Shown here piece after piece: positions 11,168 through 26,387 of a stretch of 64,000 nt of DNA. The position numbers were made by a program, and so were the translations under genes. The notes under the pieces are model-generated. The model ran no database searches and had not been told where the DNA came from. It saw only the letters and a list, made by a program, of their open reading frames with translations. Source of the stretch: Gymnopus androsaceus JB14 (taxonomy: Eukaryota; Basidiomycota; Agaricomycetes; Agaricales; Omphalotaceae); the NCBI GenBank assembly GCA_009733575.1, contig ML769420.1:279969-343968 (forward strand), given 5' to 3'. Within the stretch, counting starts at the first letter, position 1; every line of letters begins with the position of its first letter.

Positions 11168-11610
11168 TTAGAGTCGCGTGAAGGTGCAATACGACGGTGA
11201 GCCCCTCGAAAGCTGAGCGTGTGAGGTATTGGTCAAGAACAAAAGATTAGTCCTCGGAAAGAGTCGCTTAAATGCCCCTAGGCGATTGAATTGATAGAAT
11301 TGTTTGCCTCGTTTTCACATTCTGGAAAGTTCCATAGTTCCAGAATCATCGTTTGTTTTGTCCCAGAGAAAGCGTCTGGGTGCACTCTGGATGAACAGAA
11401 TCAAGGTACCAAAAAGTATACACAGTGGGGCTTCATGAAAATGAATAAGCGCAGCCTAGGTCAATCCAACTCATTCGTGGTGAGGTTCCGAGGGACATAC
11501 TTATTGGAGGAGGATTCTCTCGTAGAGTAAACGTTGCAAGTCCGATAAAAGAGTTGAGATTAATAGAGGCGTACACTGCATGTATATGTCTAGAGAATGG
11601 GAGTATACAT

Positions 11611-12046
11611 TTATGAAGGTTTCTGCGCGGCCGCCATTGCATCTACAACGAAAACGTGAGCTCAGCGACTAAAATTTGACAGTGCAGCTACGCACCTGCA
11701 TTTAATTCTGCAAACCGAGAGCCCACTCTTTCCGAGTGTTTGAAGAATTTCTCCGTACAGCTCATCACACACGTCTCCTGCCAAGGTGAAATATTGAGCG
11801 CGCTGGGAAGAAAAGACACGGAAAAAAGGACCTCTTTTGATGATAGCGCCTTGCTCGTAAAGTCGTTGCAGCAAGAGTTGAAACATTTCTCGACGATATT
11901 AGCATAGAGCCTCAAAAAGTCTTGCATCTGGCAGAGTTATTATAAAATTGAAAAAAGATACGGATAGAGTCCCTGCAGACCTGTTTCTTTTCAATAATTT
12001 TGTTCATATGCACTTGCTCAGCGCTGTTGAATCCTGAAAAGTCCAT
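11611..12046 (-). CDS. TIM9: TIM9 small translocase chaperone of the mitochondrial intermembrane space
   Basis: Four exons. It starts [20 protein letters not shown], splices at a GTCTGC donor into [23 protein letters not shown], then after two further introns reads [19 protein letters not shown] and ends [10 protein letters not shown]. The twin CX3C motifs (CFNSC and CVMSC) are the disulfide pairs of small TIMs, and the KHSERVGxRF helix is typical of TIM9. In the family it forms a hexamer with TIM10 that escorts hydrophobic precursors to TIM22 or TIM23. The third exon begins immediately after an intron that follows SSKE, the usual position between the two helices. It is divergent from the DAHP synthase gene. 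Confidence 0.93.
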
Positions 12047-12410
12047 CTTGAATCAATGAATGTGAACGGCGAAGAAGAGAAGAAGTGAGCGCCAAAATCA
12101 CGATCCAGCGCTTACGCGCGCACGGTAAACGGGCGAGTCATTTTTCAACGCTTTCCTTCTTCGCTTTACCATCACACCACAAGCTTCAAACTACAGCCCC
12201 TTTCCTGTCAACTACGGCAAGGTAACTCATTCCAGCTAGCATTCATTCCTCCTTCCAACTACCTGGGGTTAGCGACTCTCCGTCCCGAGATCCACGCGTC
12301 TGTGATTGTCATTTCAAAATTCATTCTGTCATTTAAAGCCTGCAGGTGAGCTTCTAAACGAGTCATTTATTCTATTCATCGACTATATAAAGGCACATGC
12401 CTTTTCAGAA
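12047..12410. promoter_or_regulatory. Shared upstream region of TIM9 and DAHP synthase
   Basis: A 364-bp gap separates two divergent start codons. On the plus side a good donor (GTGAGC at 12346) and acceptor (CTTTTCAG ending at 12408) suggest a 5'-UTR intron ending two bases before the DAHP synthase ATG. A TATATAA sequence lies near 12385, inside that putative intron. Confidence 0.45.
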
Positions 12411-14169
<1,759 letters not shown>

Positions 14170-14336
14170 AAATTGTAACCATAGACTTGATGTATGATTT
14201 CCGATATGTTCCAGACGTTCACGCAACGTTCATGAGTGGAGATCCATTGTACAATTTCTACCAATCTAATTACTGGAGTTTAGCCTAAAAACCTAGAACA
14301 CATCTACACTGAACCCTACAATAAGTAATTGTCTAT

Positions 14337-17300
14337 TCATGTCAACAGAGTGCGATCTCTCGAAGCGCGAGGAAGATAAGTATACAAGGTACGGATGGCT
14401 GTTCTAACCCCATCTTCAGAGCGAATCCTCTCACCAACACCAGCGGCCTTCTCTTTCATGATTCTAGAAAACGTATAAGAGTTAGGACAAGAAATTAATA
14501 GTAAAATATACCTATTCGTGGTTGCCTTCGTCAATGCATCCGCCAGTTCATTCACGCGCAAGCTTGAAACCTTCAGACCAGCCTACACCACATCAAAGTC
14601 AGAGTGAGTTAACCGTTAACAGAGCGCGTAAAAATAGCACTTACTCCCAACTTCTGTATCCTCGAAGCCCAGAAAAACTGGTCACCAAACCACGGCTTGA
14701 TGAGTGTCGGAATACCAGCCCGCAGACTCGCTCCTGTCGTCCCTGCACCCCCGTGGTGTAATGCAGCGTCGATTTGAGGAAATAGCCAGTCATGAGGGAC
14801 TTGGTCCAGAGGATAACACTCTGGTGGCATCACTGGTTCGGGATCTTTCTCGTCGTCGGATTTGCTCATCCTGGCAGACCATCCCTTTGAAATTATAGCT
14901 CGAACATCGCCTGCAACACAGTAAGTAAGTAAAGACACGTACAACGAACTCATTGGTTCATATCCTCACTCTTCAACACAGCTTCAATTATTCGAGACGT
15001 GACGCGATTGGGATGGGGAACAGTGATACTTCCAAAGCCGATATAAACAATAGGTTTGCCATCCACGCGAGCCTTCTCCATCCAAGCGGTGAGCGTGGAA
15101 GGAGGGTTCCAGTTCAAGTCAGGGTTATCGAGGAACCAGTATCCAGAGATGGAAATTGAATCGCCCCAGTCCAAAGGCCTTGGCACCACAGCCTGAGGTG
15201 CAGTCGATCAACCAAGCCAGAGAAGGAAGAGGGTCGTCAGATTACACACCTGAGAAAAATTGTATATGAAGACAATCTTGGATTGAGCCAAATGACCCAT
15301 GTCGGTGTTTCCAATCTTCAAAGTATTTCTCCTATGTTTTTAACAAAGAAAAAGTTGAGATGACGAATGCGAGAGAAAAAAAGAGCAAAGAACCTCCAAC
15401 GATTAATCTGCCCGGAAGTTGCCACCCATATTACATTGCTTAAAGGATTTCAGTGTTCGAAACCATCACGTAGAGGAAGGGGCACACTTGAAAAGGACAT
15501 AACTGGGGTGATATTTCAGATATCAACGTCAAGGGAAGACAATATGACGCTTACGATGCACTGTTAAAAGTCGGCGAGTCCACAGGCGGCGATAGGAAAG
15601 CATGAGGGAATTCGCGTGTTCTGGAGAACACATGTCAGCAGCATGAACGGGGTGAAATAAATACCACCTACTTGGTCCAGGGCATAGTGAAGCAACGGAA
15701 ATAAGGTATCTCTACAAATAAAATATTAGAACAGCTGAGCATGGATATTGAAGATGATTTACGTAGAGCCTCCGCGATATGTACCCCGGCCATCGCTGAG
15801 GGACTTTCCAGTAAAACATCTGCACCTTGACAGGATTCCCAGGCATCTAGAAGTACTGTAATATTTTTCAGAGCCAGGGCGAGGTGATGAGCGAGATGTA
15901 TAATACAAACGTTGATCTAACCACCCCCGGAACTAGTTGTAATTATGAGAATACGCAGACAAACAAATGCAACGCAACTACGTACATTCGAAAGGCTCTC
16001 CTTGAAGAACTCGGGGGAAAACATCTGCAAGTTGCATCAGAGTGGTAGATTCAAATCAAGGATAAGGTCCATACCTTATTCTCTACGCTGAGCTTCATAA
16101 GAGCTCCAGGATCGCCTCCGGCCTGCTTGAAATTCAATCCAAAACCCTCAATCCACTCCCGATATTCCTCATGAGTGACAATTGTCACTGTATGGTTTTC
16201 CTTCTTCAATCCAAGTCCCAGTGCGATATATGGCTGCACATCTCCTCTAGAACCAATGGTGAGACAGACGAAATGCAATGACGGACGAGAGATGAGGGCA
16301 TCAGAATTCAGGTTAATGACTTTTAGGAAACGAAAGAATTCGCGATATGGGAACTTTCTTGGTCGCTGCAGCCGCAACCGCCGCCCCTCTCTCTAGAGGT
16401 GAGATTGTATCTAGTGCGCTGGCGCCCGAAGTGGGTGTACTGGGCCATGAATCTGGAGTGCTAATGAAAGCTGTTGCCGATGATGATGGAGTTGTGGCAG
16501 TTAATGAGCTAACAAGGGCACGCCAACTTTCTATTTGCTGAATCGCCTCATCCCGAAGATCCTGAGTCTTGAAATGGAACTTGAGGTCGTGCTGACCTTC
16601 AACTTCGAGAGCCAAGCCATGGGTTTTGAAGAATTTTCCGCTGATTGGCGAGGCAGACTTTATGGTCCGTATAGGAAGACGGTATCTCACGTCGTTTACC
16701 GACTTCACTAGAAACTTGCCCCAGAACCCAACATAGTTGGGAGACACGATAAAATACCCAAGGCAGGTGATTTTGCGGGATATATGAGCACGGGTGACTG
16801 TGAAGTCAGTGAGGAATTAGCATTTGAGATAGCACAATGAGCTCACACCACACTTCGGGTTCGCCTCCCAAACCAAGAGCAGTCCGTAACATCTGCTCCT
16901 GGCGTCCATAGGAGGAGTAGTCGAGCTCTTGACATCTTGAGTAAATGTCAATGGGCCCAAGTCTATAACAACTGGCGCTTCAGATGGCGTAGGAGCTGTG
17001 GAAGCTCTTCTCTTGGCTGTCTGGATATATTTTTCCAAATCTAGCCATGACGAAATGTCGTTCTCCACTGGTCCTAAAGGTACAGTGCATCTTCTTGAGA
17101 GATCTGTTCAAATGAAAAGATACAAATTCTTACCGAGGTACAGTGCATCTTCTTGAGAAATGCCTTCTAAATGAAGAGATACTAGATTCTTATTTGCCCA
17201 ATCGAGCCTCTTGACCTTGGCTATACTCACGAGCGGGATAGCTGAAGCCGAATGCCAGAGCTCGCATCGGAAAAATCACTACCAATGGCCTCGTGTCTAC

Positions 17301-18327
17301 GATGGCGCTGGAGAAATATGGCACCAGAAACCTATACACGCATCGTATCAATCGTCAGTGTATATTCGATTCTGCCTAGGGGAGACTACCAGAACCTCTT
17401 TCCTCCATTCATGAGCAGATTCTTCTGTATCAAATTCGATGATGCCAGAAATGTCCAAGTTATCTCCACAGATAAGTTGAAAAGCTCGCGAATCTATTGC
17501 GGTCATTTGGCGGATGCTAGACACTAGTAAAGTTCTAGATCATACATTTATTTTGTAAATTAGAAGCACATACGAAGAATGGATCGTAGTGGCCGCATAT
17601 GGTCATCCGCACTGCTCGAGGCATAAGCGCACAACATATCATGCGTCAATTCTAACCACAGACGGCGCTTATGATGGGTTCGACGGACAGTAAATGGTCC
17701 TGCCTTGATGATTTGTTGCGATGGAGGCAAATCTGGTCGAGCAGACAGAAGTGAAGCATGGAAAGTAAGGCGATGTGTCGTCAGATGCAGAACGCCCTAC
17801 AAAAATTCATTGAGCAAGGAAAGGAGAATAACATGAACCAACTGACCAGAATAAGCACATCATCTGAATATCAGTGCGTCCGCTTCGAAAATGAGCTTCT
17901 CCTCTTCTCCTAGCGAGCCGAATTCCTCAATTAACAAGCGAACGAGCTCGTCTGGTTCGAGCTTCCATCTATCGCCGTCCATGGTCGCGGATCGATGGAA
18001 TTCTGGGTTGATAATTGAAGAGGTATCGGACTCGGAGGTGAAGGACTCTGGTTCTGATGTTAAATCGGCGTCAGTCCAGGCAGTACCTGCTAAAAAGCCT
18101 TCCCTGACGGATGCTACGTCAAGGCGAGCATCCCGCCCAACAGCTGCTTGTTCCTCTGAATCGAGGTCTTTAGCAACGAGCTCGTTGAAGCCATCCAGAA
18201 TACTGGAATCATCTCGAAGGACTTTGTCGAATTCGTTGGCATCGCGCCGAATGTGCCCAATAAATGGAAGGAATTCGTCCGAGTCAGCGTCAGTGGAATC
18301 GTACATAGTTTGGGAGCTATCGGACAT
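14337..18327 (-). CDS. ATG26: Sterol 3-beta-glucosyltransferase, ATG26-like
   Basis: Large multi-exon gene from ATG at 18327 to TGA at 14337. Domain order matches Atg26/UGT51: acidic Ser-rich N-terminus, then a first GRAM domain ([25 protein letters not shown]). A PH domain follows around 17.6-16.9 kb and a second GRAM domain around 16.75 kb ([21 protein letters not shown]). Next is the GT28-type N-domain ([19 protein letters not shown]), and last the GT-B C-domain ([51 protein letters not shown]). The HHGGAGTT nucleotide-sugar loop is intact. The enzyme makes sterol glucosides from UDP-glucose at membranes recognised by the GRAM/PH modules. One PH-region intron (17074-17133) is a tandem copy of the exon before it. 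Confidence 0.92.
17074..17192 (-). repeat. Tandem exon/intron duplication inside the sterol glucosyltransferase gene
   Basis: Two direct copies of a unit of about 59 nt lie head to tail. The upper copy (17136-17192 on the plus numbering) is exon, coding for [20 protein letters not shown] on the minus strand. The lower copy (17077-17133) lies inside the 60-nt intron 17074-17133. Both share GGTACAGTGCATCTTCTTGA and align almost throughout. Confidence 0.85.
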
Positions 18328-18717
18328 GGTGGTTGGAGATATACGTGTTCAGAATTGAGATTCTAAGACAGAAGATCTGGCGTCAGCATCGAAACGTTAC
18401 GCGTTTTACTGGCCGAGCCGCTTCTTCCGCTCACGAAGTGATAATGATCATCCCACCAAGTTAAGCATATAGTATCTGCTATTCCGGTTAAATTCAAAGG
18501 GTTACTGTAAATTCAAGGAGATTTTTGAATGATCATGTAAAGGATTGCGGCTAATGAATCAGAATCGGCCCAGTGATGAGACCAGCTTTGACCGTCGCCT
18601 GCACATTAAAATCACATGAAACCCATTTTGCTTCCGGAGTTGAGTAACCGGTCTTGTCTGTCAACCATACTATCCTTCAAATATCCCTCCGTTGATCCTT
18701 TAAGCAATCCCTCAAAT
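18328..18717. promoter_or_regulatory. Shared upstream region of ATG26-like and nitronate monooxygenase genes
   Basis: A 390-bp non-coding gap between divergent start codons. No individual element could be assigned with confidence. Confidence 0.35.
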
Positions 18718-20293
18718 ATGCCTCTACAAACTGCCTTGACAAAGCTGCTTGGAATTCGCGTGTAACTATGGTGTTTTAGACACAAACCATTTCCTGACTT
18801 TTGGTTGAATAGACCTGTGGTCCAAGGAGGAATGCAGTGGTATGCTTCTTCGCCTCAATGCCTCCACAACTTCTTTCTAATCCAGTTCACAGGGTGGGAG
18901 TACCCAAACTCGTTGCAGCTGTGTCAAATGCTGGAGGTGAGTTTCACAATACATACAATCCCCGCATTCTGAGACTTTATCGCCTGGATGTGTAGGTTTA
19001 GGTGACAAATCAAGGATACTCGCTCGGGCTCGCTCTTACACACCGAATTGTAGGCGTAATCACGGCTTTGACCCAGCCTAGTCCAGCAGCATTGCGTCAG
19101 GCTATACGAGAAACTCGGGCAATGACAGACAAGCCCTTTGGCGTCAACATTACATTGCTACCTTCGATTAACCCTCCAGACTATGAAGGATACGCTAAGG
19201 CAGCTGTCGAGGAAGGGGTGAAGATTTTTGAGACGGCAGGGAACAATCGTACGTAGTAGTCCGATACGGCGTCGGACGACATGACTGACTGACTGACCCA
19301 TGCGCTTAGCTGGTCCATTGATCAAGTTCTTCAAATCCAATGGATGCATTGTGGTTCACAAGGTATGTACTTTTGCTGCATCTATTGGCATCGGAGGGTT
19401 TGAATTTCCGTAGTGCACTACTATTCGACATGCCAAGGTATGTACTTTTTTTGGCGTCCGGCGCCTTACTCTTAATCTCCGCATGTAGAGCGCTGAAAGG
19501 TTGGGCGTGGATATGTTGAGCATTGATGGATTTGAATGTATGTATACGGATACTTATTGAGCTTTCGCGACTCACGATGCGTAAGGCGCTGGACATCCTG
19601 GAGAGGATGACATCGGTGGCCTTATTCTGGTGAGTATCCCTCATACCACTTTGTAATCTCCAACCCACGCGTTTGTAGCTCGCGCGCGCTGCGACTGAAC
19701 TGAAGGTACCGTATATTGCTTCCGGCGGTATTGCTGATGGTCGAGGTCTGGCTGGCGCGTTAGCACTGGGTGCTGCGGTGCGTGAAAGCCGATTTCTGTG
19801 TTGAAGACAATCTCAAAAACATAAACCTTCAGGGCGTCAATATGGGGACACGATTTATGTGTACAGTTGAAAGGTTCGTATCGTTTGACCGATCGAGCAC
19901 TTGAACTGAAACAGCCTCAACTGTAGCACCATCCACGAGAACATTAAGCAGAAGATCGTCCAGTCTACCGAACGTGATACCGTGCACATCTTCCGTACTC
20001 TACGCAACACCGCTCGTGTATTCAAGAACAAAGTCTCTATGGAAGTCGTGGCGATTGAGAATCGACCGGGAGGAGCAAAGTTTGAGGACATTCGCGAACT
20101 GGTATCTGGTCAGCGGGGTAGGCTCGTGTACGATAATGGGGACCCGGATTATGGAATATGGAGTGCTGGGATAACACTCGGGTTGATCAATGATATCCCG
20201 ACATGTAAAGAATTGTTGAATAGGATGGAACAGGAAGCAGAGGAGATTATTGGACGATTGGGTACTCTTGTGACAGCGAAAGCCAAGTTGTAA
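18718..20293 (+). CDS. Nitronate monooxygenase / 2-nitropropane dioxygenase family
   Basis: Roughly ten short exons. It starts MPLQTALTKLLGIRV and splices with a GTAACT donor to PVVQGGMQWVGVPKLVAAVSNAGGLG, the FMN-binding start of the (beta/alpha)8 barrel. This is followed by [93 protein letters not shown] and ALGAAGVNMGTRFMCTVES. The GGIADGRG and GxxMGTRF segments are the phosphate-binding hallmarks. Family members oxidise alkyl nitronates such as propionate-3-nitronate with FMN, a detoxification role inferred here. The 24-nt exon coding CTTIRHAK is bounded by two introns with identical AAGGTATGTACTTTT donor regions. Confidence 0.9.
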
Positions 20294-20621
20294 TTCGTGG
20301 TTCTAATTTATGGATAATATGATCCATAGATCAAGTAAACGAATGACAAGAGAGGAAAACCCTGGATATAGCCAGAGACGTATAGAAGTGGTTTTACAAG
20401 CCCAGCCTCGCTAAAATCACAGGCTTCCCAGCCAATAGAACTAGTAGTTAAATTTCGGGCGACTGCTGCCGCCCAAAACCTCAAAAATTAGCCAGAACCA
20501 AAACTCATGCGCGGATGAAACACGTTCCGAGTACAGGAAGGACGTTCAGAGCCAATGGAGGGACTTGGAGTGCGGTGAAGTCGGATGGAGCAGCAGACGG
20601 TGCGAGGACACGTAGTTTTCG

Positions 20622-20968
20622 ATGTTTTCCACCGAAGGTAACAGCGGAGGTACATCACCTATCCTTCCTCCATCTCCGGTTACTGGCACGCCTGCATCGT
20701 CGAATAGCAGCGAATACTTTGGCCACAGTATGGATAGTGCACCAGCATCGTCTTTATCCCCCGATTTTCTTTCTAACGATGGAGGACGCGTGAAAAAGAA
20801 GCGAGGATCTCCCAGCGCTGGCGGATCTTCCAAGAACCCAGCAAAAGGTCGGTACGTGGAAGTGCGATGCACAGAGGTCCTCCAGAACAACAAGTTGCAA
20901 AACGTCGTCCTATTGTCCTTGTCCGTGGAGACGGTGTGGCCTTCCCATCGAACACTATGTATCCTTAG
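20622..20968 (+). CDS. Small Ser/Pro/Gly-rich protein, unknown function
   Basis: Starts MFSTEGNSGGTSPILPPSPV, with a low-complexity Ser/Gly region and a basic patch (RVKKKRGSPSAGG). Without splicing the frame drifts into unlikely sequence. Removing the 23 nt at 20852-20874 (GTACGT donor, GCACAG acceptor) restores a sensible end: GPPEQQVAKRRPIVLVRGDG followed by VAFPSNTMYP and a stop, 107 residues in all. I recognise no family. Basic clusters suggest a nuclear or nucleic-acid-associated protein, which is only a guess. The model depends on an unusually short intron or on a frameshift. Confidence 0.45.
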
Positions 20969-21169
20969 GTTTATTGTCTTTCTTTGCTGTGTTATTAGCT
21001 TTTCTCCTCGATGTCCTGCTCTATCCTTGCTGCTGCACATATATAAACAGCTATGTTTTTGCTCTGGATTTTCTGGATTGTAACATATATGTACTGGACT
21101 TGAATTGGAAATAATCATGCTCTGTGTATATTTTATGAGCCTGGAATACTTACAGTAGTCCCTGCGAAC

Positions 21170-21852
21170 CTGTATGAGCACGAGCGACGCGACTGCCGGA
21201 TTCAAGCTCCGCCCACGGCAAAACACGAGCAACGCGTCTCAGCACTTGATATGGATTTATCTACATTTTCACCTTCCTCAGCTCCCCGTTCTACGTCGAG
21301 TATCTATGGAACTACAAGTCGCATTCTTTAGTGGCGAAGATTGGCTACACTTTCCGTGTGCTGACGTTGGTCCTGCTGCTTCCAATGATGATCTTGATTC
21401 TCATTGTACGCCTCATTGTACGCTCTAATTCCCTTTTTGAAGGGGTTCATGCTGAACTTGAACTTTAATTTTTAGGACATAGCCTCGTACACGATTGCGA
21501 GAACATTAGGAGTTGTTGATATAGTCAAAGCATCTACGAGCGATAAGTGCATGCTATACGAGAACCGCCAAACATACATATTCGCGAACCCTCCCTCGAA
21601 GGTGCCGAAGCGAAGCCTGCTCGAGCCCATAATCCCTTTTATACCGCTGACAGTGATAGCGGTCAATCGATACCCATGCCCGATACAACTCCCGACGTCC
21701 CGTTAACAGAATACTTCACCTCTGAGGGCAACAATCTAGAACTCTCTGGAGTCGGTGTCTTTTCGCCTGCGACATCCCAGCCTGCCTCACCAACTATTTC
21801 TCGCGTCCAGCTTATATTGGAGCCAGAGGTCACCAATACACTCCCTCCGTGA
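21170..21852 (+). CDS. Unresolved Ser/Pro-rich coding stretches
   Basis: Three frames on the plus strand look coding but could not be joined. One is around 21170-21333 (KHEQRVSALDMDLSTFSPSS). A second, from about 21478, reads DIASYTIARTLGVVDIVKAS. A third, 21560-21852, reads RAHNPFYTADSDSGQSIPMP and ends with LEPEVTNTLPP. Probable introns lie between them (an acceptor TTTTTAG precedes 21476). No domain was recognised. It may be one small gene convergent with the ESA1-like gene. Confidence 0.3.
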
Positions 21853-22214
21853 CTTTGACCTTGACGATGGAAATGTCCATCTCAGGAGAAGAAACGAAAC
21901 AGTCACCGCTCTTGAACCTATCCCGCAATAATGTGAGCTTCTTGTTCTGATTAGTGGTCTATCACTTACAATATTCTTAGCTTAAAAGTAGTCTAACATG
22001 ATGACTGGAACGACACCATGGCCAAGGTACAATGTAATTGTAACTGTATTATATATGCGCATGGCCGTAGTTTTAATTTTAGAAGATGTCTTCTTTTCCT
22101 TTTCATTCGCATGGCCAAAGAACTTTCAAGCGTGCTTTTACAGTTACAAGTTATATTCAATCGAGAGGATGTATGGCTACAAATAATACAGAGGTGTGAT
22201 GCTACAGAGTACGT

Positions 22215-24060
<1,846 letters not shown>

Positions 24061-24204
24061 CGAAATTTCGAGTCATCGGCATTATTCGGCACGTGTAGCG
24101 TCGGACAGGCGCGCATTAAGCGCTCTGCCAGTCGCGTAGATGGCGCTTATTAAATAAGTACCACGGCACGTGCTTCATTTTTATCTTCATTTTTACCTTC
24201 TCCC
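24061..24204. promoter_or_regulatory. Bidirectional promoter with two CACGTG boxes
   Basis: Only 144 bp separate the divergent start codons of the ESA1-like gene and the F-box gene. Two perfect CACGTG palindromes occur, at 24090-24095 and 24167-24172. This core is bound by bHLH factors such as Cbf1 in fungi; that these boxes are functional is inference. Confidence 0.5.
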
Positions 24205-26140
24205 ATGTCCTACGGCCATGAAAAGCAGTTCGAAGAAGATATACAATCGAACGTCAAGAAGGTGATGCAAGAGAATCCTAGCATGAGTGCCTTGGATGCA
24301 TTATCGAAAGTGGAAAAGGATATGCTTAAAAACAACCCATTCGTTCCTCCGACCTCTGGCTGCCCGATCAACATTTTGCCTAATGAACTCATTTCGCACA
24401 TCTTTTTTGTTGGTATGACAATGGAGGCAAGTTTTTATGGTCCTGATCCCCCCCTAGATCCAACTCATCTCTCAATTTAACCAGGAAGAATGGCCTGAAG
24501 AAGATGAAATGGAGGAGCAACAAGACTTAGAAGACGAGTTAAATTTACGGGACGGTTGGGATACAGATGACGACGAAGAAGTCCCCGGAAAATTTAAATG
24601 GAAGGATAGCGGCAAAGGGACAACAGACGACGAAGAAGAAGAGGAAGAAGAAGAAGAGGAAGCGCCTAAATTGCCGTTCCAGGTTCTATGCTCGCATGTG
24701 TGCAGACGTTGGTACGAAGTTGCGGTTGGTGAGTATTACCAGATCATATCATTACACAAGCTTACGGCTTCCACAGATAGCCCTTTGCTATGGACCAAGC
24801 TGGACTTCCATTTAGGAACCTCTCTGGACATGGCAAAAATTTGGCTTGAACGGTCTAAAGGCCATCCTCTCGAAATCCTAATCGACTGTACTACTCCGGA
24901 AGACTGGGTCATTGACGATGGTGAGGAACAAGTCGATGTGACGGATGTCTCAGAATCAGTTCCGAGTCCTCCGTCATCTCAGAGCAGCAGCGCACCCCAA
25001 AATGCTTTGGCGCCTCATGATAATCCATGCCTCACCAAGGCGCAGGTATCCGAAATTCTGGATGTTATCATCCCCGCCGTGGATCGATGGAGACTCTTCA
25101 GCGTCAACGCCAGTCACTACGATTCTATATATCTCATCTTGGAGCGCTTTTCCAAGTGCTCCTCAGCTCAGCTTCTCGAGATCCTCGAAATGTATCACAA
25201 CGAAGACTGTGAAGAGTTCGAAACCTTTTCGCCTCCCGAGCTCAACACACGATTCTTGCCTTTCAACGGTAATGCACCGAACCTGAAATCAGTCGCCTTT
25301 TGGGGAGTTCATATTGATTGGGACGCCTCACTTTCGCTCCTGAACGATTTGCGTGACCTGGAAATTGCTTTTCACGCCGACGACGTACGTCCATCTTTCC
25401 AGACATTTTCTGATATCCTTGCTGGGTCACCGGAACTCGAGGCCCTTTCCCTGTGTCTTTCGGGCCCAGCGGATAAGAAGGAGGACTGGGGAACTACCCC
25501 GATCGAAATGACTTCGGTTAAAAAGTTGACCCTCTGCCATCATGAACCAGCTTACATCGAATCACTGCTCCCCCTTCTCCATCTTCCCAACGTCATCGAT
25601 CTCTTACTTGATTATGATTCCAACGACTATACCGAATTTACTCTGCTCCTCGCCAAACCCCTGCCCGGTCGAACAAAATCCCTTCTCGCTGGGTTGGAGC
25701 AACTCAAAATCAATTGCCTTCCATCCAGTCAAAATGCCCGGCAGCTGGTCCTGGAGCAGCTGCTCAATCTTAAAACCATCATCTTGAACTGTACTGGTGA
25801 CGAGGAGGAGTTTTTCGAACGACTAATGGAGCTCAAACAAACTCCTTCCAAAGCTGGGACATCGCAATCAGTGGCGTTCTGCCCACATCTAACTACTCTG
25901 ATCACAACGGGCATTGATGGTGCAGCGATGAGAAAATTCGTGGAGGCTCGTAAACAGGGCGGCGCACCGCTCTCTAAAGTTTCGATGAGTGAGGAGGATT
26001 TTTTGGAGGAGAAGGAGGAAAAGTGGTTGAGAGAACATTTGGTAGAACTGGACTTTTTCGAGCCGTCTGAGTCGGAGGAGGAGCTGGTAGAGATTGACGG
26101 TGACGACGATGCCATGGATACAGATTCAGATTTGGATTAG
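24205..26140 (+). CDS. F-box domain protein with LRR-like C-terminal region
   Basis: Three exons. An N-terminal helical segment (EEDIQSNVKKVMQENPSMSA) leads into an F-box (INILPNELISHIFFVG), continued after a long acidic insert by FQVLCSHVCRRWYEVAVDSP and LLWTKLDFHLG. This is the arrangement common in the very large F-box families of Agaricomycetes. The rest has leucine-rich repeat-like spacing (LKSVAFWGVHIDWDASLSLL, LEALSLCLSG) and an acidic tail. The first intron (24427 region) uses a GC donor, GAG^GCAAGT, to join MTMEEEWPEE. A GT donor three bases on would cause an immediate stop. A substrate-receptor role in an SCF ubiquitin ligase is inferred from the family; the target is unknown. Confidence 0.8.
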
Positions 26141-26387
26141 TATCTGTACGTCGACTCTTAGCTACTGCCGACTGTAAGCTAATCTTTGTTTCCAGAGAAA
26201 ATATACTTAGACTTACGTGCTATTTCTAATGACAGTACATTACACAAAAATATGTAACATCTTCAACTCAGCGCTTGAGATCTGCTCAATATCTGCCAAA
26301 CTGGTGCGACATCTGACTGGCGAGTCATTTGATTGGCATTCGTCTCGTTAGCGGTGATAATGTAAGCTCCAACGTACGCTCATCATC

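Noticed and set aside
17891..18358. 155-codon plus-strand Ser-rich frame
   Set aside because: Exact antisense of the acidic N-terminus of the ATG26-like gene.
20546..21232. 228-codon minus-strand frame
   Set aside because: Antisense to the small Ser/Pro-rich gene; composition looks random and no motif is present.
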